In this document: in pieces, positions 28,619 through 37,267 of the stretch | How the letters are laid out: every line of letters begins with the position of its first letter | Position numbering within the stretch: the stretch's first letter is position 1 | Source of the DNA: Paraburkholderia sp. | Lineage (GTDB): Bacteria; Pseudomonadota; Gammaproteobacteria; Burkholderiales; Burkholderiaceae | DNA: 42,331 nucleotides | Reading direction: 5' to 3' | Assembly (NCBI RefSeq): GCF_026225065.1 | Contig: NZ_JAMFSB010000384.1 | Span: 1-42,331, forward strand | Translations under genes and position numbers: made by a program | Notes under the pieces: model-generated | What the model was told of the DNA's origin: nothing | Databases searched by the model: none | The model's input: the letters and a program-made list of their open reading frames with translations, nothing else

Positions 28619-29496
28619 TGCGCCGTCAAGACCGACCCGGTGCTCGAATCAGTGATAAATACGGAGCTGTGATGCGGACCACCAAACGTAACATTGGTGA
28701 TCGTGCGGCCCGCGCACGATTCGATTTTGGCGATCCCCTCGCCGTGCGGATTCAGCACGAACACCGCGCCAAGCGATGCATGCGCGACAAACAGATTGCC
28801 GTCGCGGTCCATCGTCAGGCCGTCGGGGCCGCTCACGCCATAGAACTGCGCAAAACGTCCGACCTTGCTGGTGCTGCCGTCGTCGAGCAGCGGCAGGCGC
28901 CACACCGAGTTGTCGCGCGTCATTGCCACAAACAGCACTTTTTCGTCGGGACTTAGCACCAGTCCATTCGGGCTCGGGCCATTCGCAATCAGACAGTCGA
29001 GCCGGCCGTCGGGACGCAGCCGGTAGACGCGCCCCGTCGGATCGTGCAAGCCGGTCTGGCCCTGATCGGTAAAGTAGATATCGCCATTGTTCGCGACGAT
29101 CAGATCGTTCGGCCCTTTGAAACGCTCGCTATTGCGTCGTGCGATCACCGGGCCGACCGTGCCGTTTGCCGGATCGAGTGCGAGGATGCCGTTTTTGTAG
29201 TCTGCAATCAGCAGGCGGCCATCGGGATGCCATGTCAGACCGTTCGGCTCGCCATCGTATTCGGCCACCACGCTCCATTCGAGCTTCGGTGAAATCCGCA
29301 GGATGCGGCCGTGCGGAATATCGACCAGATACAGATTGCCATGTGGATCGAAGCAAGGGCCTTCGATAAACGAATCCACCATGGCCCCGCCCTTGTTGGC
29401 GCGCGACCACTCCGTCACTTCGTGGCGGCGCATCGATGGCGGCATGGCCGTCAGAATCGCGGTTCCAACGATGGGCGGCACGGGAGACCAGTTCAT
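28591..29496 (-). CDS. SMP-30/gluconolactonase family protein
   Basis: EGPCFDPHGNLYLVDIPHGRILRISP, EPNGLTWHPDGRLLIADY, GPNDLIVANNGDIYFTDQG beta-propeller lactonase repeats; ATG overlaps the upstream stop. Confidence 0.9.
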   Translation of the reverse strand: MNWSPVPPIVGTAILTAMPPSMRRHEVTEWSRANKGGAMVDSFIEGPCFDPHGNLYLVDIPHGRILRISPKLEWSVVAEYDGEPNGLTWHPDGRLLIADYKNGILALDPANGTVGPVIARRNSERFKGPNDLIVANNGDIYFTDQGQTGLHDPTGRVYRLRPDGRLDCLIANGPSPNGLVLSPDEKVLFVAMTRDNSVWRLPLLDDGSTSKVGRFAQFYGVSGPDGLTMDRDGNLFVAHASLGAVFVLNPHGEGIAKIESCAGRTITNVTFGGPHHSSVFITDSSTGSVLTAQWNTPGRGG

Positions 29497-30338
29497 TGCC
29501 CCTCCTCTTCCTGCTCGAGATGGCGTGTTGCGGGCCCTGTATAGCGATAGGCCATCTGGCGCGGCATTGGTCCCTTGTTGCGCTCGCCGCGGCCGCGCTG
29601 CTCCCACGCATGAGACAGAATGCCGACCGCGCGTGACAGGCAAAAGACGCCGCGCGCCAGTTCGGGGGCGAAGCCGAGCTCGGCGTAAATGACGGCGGTG
29701 GCGCCGTCGATATTCATCGGAATCGGCTTCGATTTGCGCTGCTTGAGCAGGTCCTCGATGGCGCGCGCGATGGTCGCGTACTTGCCGGACACGACGCCCT
29801 GGGCCGCAGCTTCGTCGACCATGCCAAGCAGGCAGCCCGCGCGGGGATCGACAGGGTGGAAACGGTGTCCGAAACCCGGCAGATACTTGCCGCGCTCCGC
29901 GATAAAGGCGTCAATGCATGTCTCGACCGCGACTGCCAGCGTTGCCCCGTCGACCTGCGCCTGTTCGATCGCATGGAAGAGCTCGACGGCTTGTTGCCCT
30001 GCGCCGCCGTGCACATCGTCGAGCGTATTCAGCGCTGAGGCCATAGCGCCGTTCAGCGGCAATCCGCAGCTCACCGCCATACGCGAAATCGCAATGGAAG
30101 GCGCATGCGGACCGTGATCGACGGACGCCACCAGCGCCGCTTCCAGCAGACGTGCTTCGCCTGCACTCGGCAAATCGCCGCGCAGCATCAGCCAGATCAT
30201 CTGCGGAAAGCTGATCTGCCCGATCAGCTCCTGAATCGGATAGCCGCGCACCTGGATCGAGCCCGGGTGAATATCGATGATCGAGGTGCTCCAGTAATCG
30301 GCAGCGAGCGTGGCGGGGTCGATCGGGGTATGGGTCAT
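29493..30338 (-). CDS. citrate synthase-like protein / citryl-CoA lyase
   Basis: Short CS-like protein: LPGFGHRFHPVDPRAGCLL, NIDGATAVIYAELGFAPELARGVFCLSRAVGILSHAWEQ. Confidence 0.87.
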   Translation of the reverse strand: MTHTPIDPATLAADYWSTSIIDIHPGSIQVRGYPIQELIGQISFPQMIWLMLRGDLPSAGEARLLEAALVASVDHGPHAPSIAISRMAVSCGLPLNGAMASALNTLDDVHGGAGQQAVELFHAIEQAQVDGATLAVAVETCIDAFIAERGKYLPGFGHRFHPVDPRAGCLLGMVDEAAAQGVVSGKYATIARAIEDLLKQRKSKPIPMNIDGATAVIYAELGFAPELARGVFCLSRAVGILSHAWEQRGRGERNKGPMPRQMAYRYTGPATRHLEQEEEGQ

Positions 30339-30366
30339 ATCAGTTGCGTCGGTTAAGTCGGTTATG

Positions 30367-31827
30367 TCAGCGGTTGATATCTTCGAGTGCGAGGCCTTTC
30401 GTGGCGGGTCCCATGATGCCGATCAGCAGCATCACAAACACCATGCAACTGCTGATCATGACGAACACGCCGTTTGCGCCGAAATCGCGCAGAAAGAATG
30501 CCACCAGAAAGCCGGAGAAGATCGCGCTCAGGCGGCTCCATGAGTAGACAAAGCCAATCGCCCGCGCACGGATTTCGGTCGGATACAGTTCGGACTGATA
30601 GGTCTGGAACGAGTAAGTCATGATGGTCAGCGCGAGGTTCATGCAGAAGCCGAACACGATAAGCCCGATCGACCCGGTCTGATGCGCGAAAGCGAGCCCG
30701 AACACCGCTATCGCACCCGATGAGCCGACCAGACTCCACTTACGTTCAACCCTGTCGGCAAAGTAGAAAAACAGCGCCGGCCCGAGCGGTAGCGCAATCG
30801 ACATCAGGAAGGAGTACTGCAGGCTATGCACGAGATTGATGCCCTTGCTCGTGAGGAGCGAAGGAATCCAGTTGCTGAAGCCGTAAAAGCCGATCACCGA
30901 GACCGCGTTGTAGACCGACATCATGATCGTGCGCTTCAGGTACGGCGCTTTCAGGATGTCGCGAAAGCGGCGCTCGACGGTCGGCACGCTATGCGCATGC
31001 GGGACCGCCGTCGGCAACGCGCGACCGTACTGACGCTCGACGACGCGCTCGATCTGCTGCGTCACGCGCGCCGCTTCATCGAGGCGGCCGCGCGTCACCA
31101 ACCAGCGAGGACTTTCGGGAATACCGAGCCGGATAACCCACACGATCGCCGCGCCGACGGCGCTCGCAAGCACGACCCAGCGCCAGCCGTCGAGACCGAA
31201 TGGCTGTTGCGGAACGAGCCACCACGACATCAACGCGACCACGGGCACCGCGCAGTACGGCACGATTTGTGTGATCGCAAAGGCGCGGCCGCGCAGATTC
31301 TTCGGTATCAACTCCGCGACGTAGGTATTGATGGTCACCATCTCGACGCCGAGTCCGATTCCCGCAAGCAGGCGAAACATATTCACGCCGAGGGCACTTT
31401 GCTGAAACGCCATCATGAGGCTCGCTGCCGTATAGCCCAGCAATGCCACCACGAAGATACGTCGGCGTCCGAAACGGTCCGCAAGAAAGCCGAGTCCCAT
31501 GGTTCCAATAAAGAGCCCGAGAAACGTCGACGCCACAAACGCAGCGATACTGTTCATCGCAAAGATCGATGTCGAGGTCTTGACGAACAGGCCACTCACA
31601 ATCAGCCCCGGCGCGATATAGCCGGTCATAAACAGATCGTAGAACTCGAAGCAGCCGCCGAGCGACAGCAGGAACACAATGGTCCAGATATGTCGCGTGG
31701 CAGGCAACCGGTCGAGGCGCGCGACAATGCCGCGTGCCTGGCTCTCCTGATCGACGCCGTGCTCCACGGCATCCGCGAAGGCGCTGCGGGCAACCGTGTC
31801 TGATGCTTGTCTCATGAATTTCCCCAT
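30367..31827 (-). CDS. MFS transporter (sugar/acid porter-like)
   Basis: GLGFLADRFGRRRIFV, VEMVTINTYVAELIPKNLRGRAFA, PTEIRARAIGFVYSWSRLSAI. Confidence 0.9.
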   Translation of the reverse strand: MGKFMRQASDTVARSAFADAVEHGVDQESQARGIVARLDRLPATRHIWTIVFLLSLGGCFEFYDLFMTGYIAPGLIVSGLFVKTSTSIFAMNSIAAFVASTFLGLFIGTMGLGFLADRFGRRRIFVVALLGYTAASLMMAFQQSALGVNMFRLLAGIGLGVEMVTINTYVAELIPKNLRGRAFAITQIVPYCAVPVVALMSWWLVPQQPFGLDGWRWVVLASAVGAAIVWVIRLGIPESPRWLVTRGRLDEAARVTQQIERVVERQYGRALPTAVPHAHSVPTVERRFRDILKAPYLKRTIMMSVYNAVSVIGFYGFSNWIPSLLTSKGINLVHSLQYSFLMSIALPLGPALFFYFADRVERKWSLVGSSGAIAVFGLAFAHQTGSIGLIVFGFCMNLALTIMTYSFQTYQSELYPTEIRARAIGFVYSWSRLSAIFSGFLVAFFLRDFGANGVFVMISSCMVFVMLLIGIMGPATKGLALEDINR

Positions 31828-31850
31828 TCAGGTCTCTTTGGGACCCGGGC

Positions 31851-33065
31851 TTAAATGACGCCGTCTTTTCGCAGTTGCGCAATGGCGCTGGCGTCGAAGC
31901 CCAGACGCTGCAAATGCGCGTCCGTGTGCTCGGACAAATGCGGCGCGCGCGAGGTGGGCGCGCCGCTCGAAACTTCGCCTTTGGCGTCGATAAAACGAAA
32001 GCCCGCGCGCGTCACACGCTGGACGGTCTCGCCGTCCTGTAACTCGTGGACGAAAGAACGTTCGACCAGTTGCGGCTGGCCGATCGCTTCCGGCACGCTC
32101 AGCACGAGCCCTGCCGGCACACCAGCCGCGGTCATGCGTTGCTCCCAGTTGCTGGCGGTGTCGACGGCGAGCGCAGCTTCGATCTCGCGCTTTAGCTCGA
32201 CGCGATATTGCTTGCGTGAATTGCGCTCGTTAAAGCGTTCGTCTTGCGGCAGATCTGGCCGGCCAATCAGTTCGCATAACGCAATAAACTGCTTGTTCTC
32301 GTTAGCGGCGATATTCAGCATGCCCTCGCCGCAGACGAAGGTCCCGGACGGTGCGGCCGTGAAGTTTTCATTGCCCATCGGCGTGGGCGTCACACCGGCA
32401 TTCAGATAGTTGGAGACCACCCAGCCCATGCTGGAGAGTGTCGCCTCTAACATCGAGACGTCGATCACCCTGCCCTCGCCGGTGCGCTGAGCTGCCACCA
32501 CAGCCGCGCAGATCGCCAGCGCTGCGCTCATGCCTCCGACGGTGTCCGACACCGGGTAACCGACGCGCAACGGTGCGCTTTCGGCATCGCCCGTGACGCT
32601 CATTGCGCCCGACATGCCCTGGATGATCTGGTCATAAGCGGGACGATGCGCCAACGGGCCGTCATTGCCGAAACCCGAGATCGCGCAGTAGACGAGCCGC
32701 GGGTTCACGTCGAGCAGCGTTTGCGCGCCCACGCCCAGGCGGTCCATTACGCCCGGGCGAAAATTTTCGACCAGCACGTCGGACTCGGCCACGAGCTTGC
32801 GCAGGATCTCTTTGCCCGCCTCGTGCTTCAGATTGAGCGTCAGCGACTCCTTGCCGGCATTCACGGCCACGAACGACGCGCCCATATTGCGTGCCGAGGC
32901 TTGCGGGTCGGCGCCTAGACGGCGCGCCAGATCGCCGCCGGCGGGATTCTCGATCTTCATGACATCGGCGCCGAGCAGCGCAAGCTGGTAGGTGCAGAAC
33001 GGTCCCGAGAGGACGTTGGACAGATCCAGCACGCGAATGCCGGAAAGCGGGAGGGAAACCATCAC
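31851..33065 (-). CDS. CaiB/BaiF family (class III) CoA-transferase
   Basis: LSGIRVLDLSNVLSGPFCTYQLALLGADVMKIENPAGGDLAR; VLVENFRPGVMDRLG; PAYDQIIQGMSG. Confidence 0.95.
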   Translation of the reverse strand: MMVSLPLSGIRVLDLSNVLSGPFCTYQLALLGADVMKIENPAGGDLARRLGADPQASARNMGASFVAVNAGKESLTLNLKHEAGKEILRKLVAESDVLVENFRPGVMDRLGVGAQTLLDVNPRLVYCAISGFGNDGPLAHRPAYDQIIQGMSGAMSVTGDAESAPLRVGYPVSDTVGGMSAALAICAAVVAAQRTGEGRVIDVSMLEATLSSMGWVVSNYLNAGVTPTPMGNENFTAAPSGTFVCGEGMLNIAANENKQFIALCELIGRPDLPQDERFNERNSRKQYRVELKREIEAALAVDTASNWEQRMTAAGVPAGLVLSVPEAIGQPQLVERSFVHELQDGETVQRVTRAGFRFIDAKGEVSSGAPTSRAPHLSEHTDAHLQRLGFDASAIAQLRKDGVI

Positions 33066-33090
33066 GAGCCTTTTCTGGGTTTCTGGTTGA

Positions 33091-33116
33091 CGTTCTGTCT
33101 AATAGAACGACGTTCT
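33091..33116 (-). promoter_or_regulatory. predicted IclR-family operator (three half-sites)
   Basis: CGTTCT(33091-33096)-N7-AGAACG(33104-33109)-A-CGTTCT(33111-33116), immediately upstream of the CoA-transferase ATG. Confidence 0.6.
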
Positions 33117-33552
33117 ATAATTTGATGAAGCGGATTGTGGTCCTCGGGATTGGGAGGTGGGAATAGGGGTTACCCCGGGTTTGTCGAGGTCATCCTAGGC
33201 CAGAGACCCCCTGTCTCCCGAGTGTGTAATGCCACGTCCGTGTTTTTGAAAGATCGACCAACAGATTCGCCACGACCATCCGCAAATGCTTATCAGACAA
33301 GGCAGTCCCACGAGAGCGATCGACAAACGCGGCGTCGAATCCCCAGCGCCAGTTCTGTGCAGGGCCGCATCGCCCCGCACCACTGGTGTGCATTCACCAC
33401 CCCTTAAGCTGGCGGTCCGGCGAAAGCATTGAGATCGGCAACGTTCGCCGGTGGTATGAAACCTGCTTAAAGTACTCACCATCCATCGCACCCGCTGCGT
33501 GAACCCACAAAGCCTCTCGCCACCCGCCCAAAGCCGCCGCCCCCGCCGACCC

Positions 33553-34128
33553 ATGCTGCGTGTACTGCTCGTAACCGACACCGACAAGCCGATTGGCGAT
33601 CTGCGCGAAGCCCTCGCGCGGCTCGGCTACGACATGCTGGCCGGCACGGCGGCCTCGCAGGCGCTGCACAGGAGAGTGGAAAACGAACGGCCAGATGTGA
33701 TCATCATCGACACCGAATCGCCGTCACGCGACACGCTCGAACAGCTGGCAGTGATGAACGCGACCGCACCTCGCCCCGTGCTAATGTTCAGCAACGACAC
33801 CAACCAGCAACTGATTCGCGACGCCGTGGGCGCCGGCGTCACCGCCTATCTCGTCGAGGGTCTCGCGACGGAAAAACTCGCGCCGATCCTCGAAGTAGCG
33901 CTCGCCCGCTTTGCCCAGGAAAGCCAGCTACGCGAACGGCTCGCTCAGGCCGAAAACGAGCTGGCCGAGCGCAAGCTGATCGACCGCGCCAAACGTCTGC
34001 TGATGGATCAGCAGAAAATGACCGAACACGCCGCGTATGCAAGCCTGCGCAAGCGTGCCATGGACCAGGGCGTCAAGCTCGTCGAGGTCGCGCGCCAGAT
34101 CGCCGCGGCCGCTGACTTGCCCAAATAA
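33553..34128 (+). CDS. nasT: ANTAR-domain response regulator (NasT-like antiterminator)
   Basis: Receiver-like N-terminus, C-terminal ANTAR LIDRAKRLLMDQQKMTEHAAYASLRKRAMDQGVKLVEVARQI; next to NasS. Confidence 0.9.
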   Translation: MLRVLLVTDTDKPIGDLREALARLGYDMLAGTAASQALHRRVENERPDVIIIDTESPSRDTLEQLAVMNATAPRPVLMFSNDTNQQLIRDAVGAGVTAYLVEGLATEKLAPILEVALARFAQESQLRERLAQAENELAERKLIDRAKRLLMDQQKMTEHAAYASLRKRAMDQGVKLVEVARQIAAAADLPK

Positions 34129-34138
34129 AGCGTGGCTC

Positions 34139-35287
34139 ATGAACCAACCTGCTCCCATTAGCCAACCCTCCGCACCTATGCAGCTCGAGAAAACGCATCT
34201 GCGGCTCGGCTTTGTCTCGCTCGCGGACGCGGCGCCGCTCGTCGCGGCAAAGCTGCTCGAATTCGGGCATGCGCATGGCCTGACCCTGGAGTTATCGCGT
34301 CAACCGTCATGGGCCGCGCTGCGCGACAAACTGCTGGCTGGCGAACTGGATGCCGCTCATGCGCTGTACGGTCTCGCGTATGGTGTGCAGCTCGGCCTGG
34401 GTGGTCCGCAAACGGATATGGCCGTCCTGATGGTGCTCAACCGTAACGGCCAGGCCATTACGCTTTCGAACCGCCTCGCCGATGCGTTGACCGAATATCA
34501 AACGTTGCCGCGGGCATTGGCGACGCTCGGCCGCAAACCGGTGTTTGCGCAGACTTTCCCGACGGGTACGCATGCGATGTGGCTCTACTATTGGCTGGCG
34601 TCGCAGGGCGTACATCCGTTGCGCGATATCGAAAGCGTTGTGATTCCGCCGCCTGATATGGTTTCTGCGCTGGCCGAAGACAGGCTTGATGGATTGTGTG
34701 TCGGTGAACCGTGGAATGCCGCCGCCGAAGCGCGCGGCATCGGCCGCACAATCGCCTATAGCAGCGAGATCTGGCCCGACCATCCGGAGAAAGTGCTCGC
34801 CTGCCGGCGCGATTTTGTGGACCAGCATCCCCATACCGCCAGAGCGCTGGTGCAGACCATGCTCGAAGCGTGCCGCTGGCTCGACGGCGACGGACATCGC
34901 AACGAGATTGCGCGCTGGCTGGTGCGGCCGGAGTTTATCGGTATCGATGAACCGTTGATAGCAAAGAGGCTAGCGCGCGATAGTGGATCGATGGCGCGTG
35001 GTCGTTTACCGGTGCGGTTTTTCGAAAACGGCACGGTGAACTATCCGCGACCAGATGACGGTGTATGGTTTCTGACCCAATATGAGCGCTGGGGGATGAT
35101 CGCGCGCCGCGATGACTATCGCGAGATCGCAGTAGCGATTAACCAGACCAAGTTGTATCGCGATGCGGCGAAAAGAATGGGTATTGCGATTCCGGCTGAG
35201 AGCGTCTCGCAGCGGCTAATAGATGGCCGCGTGTGGGACGGTAGCGAACCCAGTAGCTATGCAACCGGGTTCGAAATCCATGCCTAA
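34139..35287 (+). CDS. nasS: CmpA/NrtA-type nitrate-binding protein, NasS-like sensor (no signal peptide)
   Basis: LRLGFVSLADAAPLVAAK; FPTGTHAMWLYYWLASQGV; VIPPPDMVSALAEDRLDGLCVGEPWNA. Confidence 0.9.
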   Translation: MNQPAPISQPSAPMQLEKTHLRLGFVSLADAAPLVAAKLLEFGHAHGLTLELSRQPSWAALRDKLLAGELDAAHALYGLAYGVQLGLGGPQTDMAVLMVLNRNGQAITLSNRLADALTEYQTLPRALATLGRKPVFAQTFPTGTHAMWLYYWLASQGVHPLRDIESVVIPPPDMVSALAEDRLDGLCVGEPWNAAAEARGIGRTIAYSSEIWPDHPEKVLACRRDFVDQHPHTARALVQTMLEACRWLDGDGHRNEIARWLVRPEFIGIDEPLIAKRLARDSGSMARGRLPVRFFENGTVNYPRPDDGVWFLTQYERWGMIARRDDYREIAVAINQTKLYRDAAKRMGIAIPAESVSQRLIDGRVWDGSEPSSYATGFEIHA

Positions 35288-35646
35288 CCATTCCCCCCAT
35301 GAAACAGCGTCAGCTTATTCGACACCGAATTCACCCCAGACACCGTCTTCGCGACCGTTTCAGCCTGAGTAATCTGATCCCCGGTATCGACGCTACCGGA
35401 CAGCGTCACTGCACCGCTGCGCGCCCGAACATAAACATTCGAGACGTTAAACCCCTGGGCCTTCGATAACGCGCGGCGCACAGCCCGTGCAAGCGCGCGG
35501 TCGGCCTTCGAGACAGCTTTTTTGGAGCTCGTCGCCGAACTGGCGTCTGGTGCGGCCATCGCATCACTAGCTTGCGCATAAGCGGCAACGGGCACCGCAA
35601 TTGCTACTGTTAGACATAACGCGCTCAAGATTCCGACTGTCTTCAT
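35284..35646 (-). CDS. BON-domain exported protein
   Basis: Signal peptide MKTVGILSALCLTVAIAVPVAAYAQ; VYVRARSGAVTLSGSVDTGDQITQAETVAKTVSGVNSVSNKL. Confidence 0.85.
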   Translation of the reverse strand: MKTVGILSALCLTVAIAVPVAAYAQASDAMAAPDASSATSSKKAVSKADRALARAVRRALSKAQGFNVSNVYVRARSGAVTLSGSVDTGDQITQAETVAKTVSGVNSVSNKLTLFHGGNG

Positions 35647-35818
35647 GTTCTTCTCCTGTCTTTGCCAATCGTTGACCAGCGTCATTCGTCCGCCGCAACG
35701 GCTGACAAATTGCCGATTGAACCGGCATGCGTCGCGCTGACCTAGTTCAATCTAATTCATCGGCTAGCAAAGCGAAAGCGCAAAGCGTTCGACAACCGTT
35801 GTTTTTCCAGCGCCATTC

Positions 35819-37267
35819 TCATTCGCCAGTGGCATGGTCGCTGGAAGCGAGCGCAGTTCCAGCAGCCTGACTCCATCCGCCGCCAAGCGAGCGATACAAC
35901 GCCACCGCAGCCAACGCATGCTCGCGCTTCGCCTGATTCAGCGAATCGGAATCCTGCAGATACGTCTGCTGCGCCGACAGTACATCGAGGAAGTCCGTCG
36001 CGCCGCCTTTGTACAACTGGTTTGCCAGCTTGAGCGACTGGTCCGACGCGCCCAGCGCATCGGTCAGTTTTTGTGTCGAGGCTGTCGTGCTGACCAGATC
36101 GCTGCGGGTATCCTCCACTTCCCTGAGCGCCTGCAGCATCGTCTGCTGCAGATTCAGTTGCGATTCACGCATTTTGCTTTCGCTCTGCTGGATGTCCGCC
36201 GTGATCCGTCCCGCGTTGAAAATCGGACTGCTGGCGTTCACCGCCGCGCTAAACAGGTTATCGGTCAACGTCGGCAAACCAATGTATGAAGCGGCCAGCA
36301 ATCCATCGCTCAGATTCAGCTGGAATTTCGGGTAACGCTCCGCTCTCGACACCCCCACTTCCGCCGCGCGCTGCTCGACGGTGGCATAGGCCACCAGCAC
36401 ATCGGGCCGGCGCAGCAATGCTTCGGACGGCAACGTCGTAGGCGCGGCGCCTTCCGGATTGGGGATCGGACCAGGCGTAGCCAGCACCAGCTTGTCCACA
36501 GATTCCGGCGTGCGGCCCGAATACACGGCAATCAGGCTCAGTTCATGTTCAATCGTCGATTGAGCACGCGGTATCCGCGCCTGCAGTTCATCCAGTTGAT
36601 TCTGGGCGCGGGCCACGTCGAGTTGCGTCGACAAGCCGTACTTGAGACGCTCCTGAGTCAATTGCAACGCATGCTGCCGGATTACCTGGTTATCCTGCAG
36701 AATCTGCAGTTCAGATTGCGCCCAACGCAGATCGACATAGGCCGATGCGGTGTTGGCCGCGAGCGCGAGCCGCAATGCATCCTCGGCATGCTGTTGCCCG
36801 ACCAGTTGCGCCTGGGCTGCGAGCAGATCGAGCCGTTCTCCACCGAATACATCGGGCGACCAGTTCAGCGCGAGGCCGGCGCCACCTTCTCGCACATACC
36901 CGAGCGGCGGCGGCGTGTTGATGCGGGTGTCCGCAGCGGTAGCGGTAGCGTCGAGTTCCGGCAGCAGCACCGCATGCTTCTGCGTGGTGATCGCTTGCGC
37001 CTGCTTGACACGCTCCGCGGCGCCCTGCAGATCCAGGTTGCCGGTCAGCACCGAGTCCACCAGTTCGTCGAGTACCGGGTCGCCGAATTGCGACCACCAG
37101 GTCTTTGCGTCGACGGCATCCTTCGGGGCCTCTACGCTCCAGCTAGCCGGTGCGACGGTTTTTACCGTGGCCGGCAGATTCGCGTGAGTGGCCGGCTGAA
37201 CCGCACACGCGGCCAGCGAAAGACAAGCCAGAATTTCTATCAGAAGCTTTTTCATGATTGGCCTCAA
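35819..37267 (-). CDS. NodT-family outer membrane efflux lipoprotein
   Basis: Lipobox LSLAACAV; LNWSPDVFGGERLDLLAAQAQ; RRPDVLVAYATVEQRAAEVGVSRAERYPKFQL. Confidence 0.93.
   Translation of the reverse strand: MRPIMKKLLIEILACLSLAACAVQPATHANLPATVKTVAPASWSVEAPKDAVDAKTWWSQFGDPVLDELVDSVLTGNLDLQGAAERVKQAQAITTQKHAVLLPELDATATAADTRINTPPPLGYVREGGAGLALNWSPDVFGGERLDLLAAQAQLVGQQHAEDALRLALAANTASAYVDLRWAQSELQILQDNQVIRQHALQLTQERLKYGLSTQLDVARAQNQLDELQARIPRAQSTIEHELSLIAVYSGRTPESVDKLVLATPGPIPNPEGAAPTTLPSEALLRRPDVLVAYATVEQRAAEVGVSRAERYPKFQLNLSDGLLAASYIGLPTLTDNLFSAAVNASSPIFNAGRITADIQQSESKMRESQLNLQQTMLQALREVEDTRSDLVSTTASTQKLTDALGASDQSLKLANQLYKGGATDFLDVLSAQQTYLQDSDSLNQAKREHALAAVALYRSLGGGWSQAAGTALASSDHATGE

Noticed and set aside
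30826-31803. 325 aa plus-strand ORF
   Set aside because: Antisense to the MFS transporter; His/Arg-rich shadow composition
31840-31856. Small inverted repeat GGTCTCTTTGGGACC between CoA-transferase and MFS
   Set aside because: Short weak stem; likely chance in a GC-rich spacer
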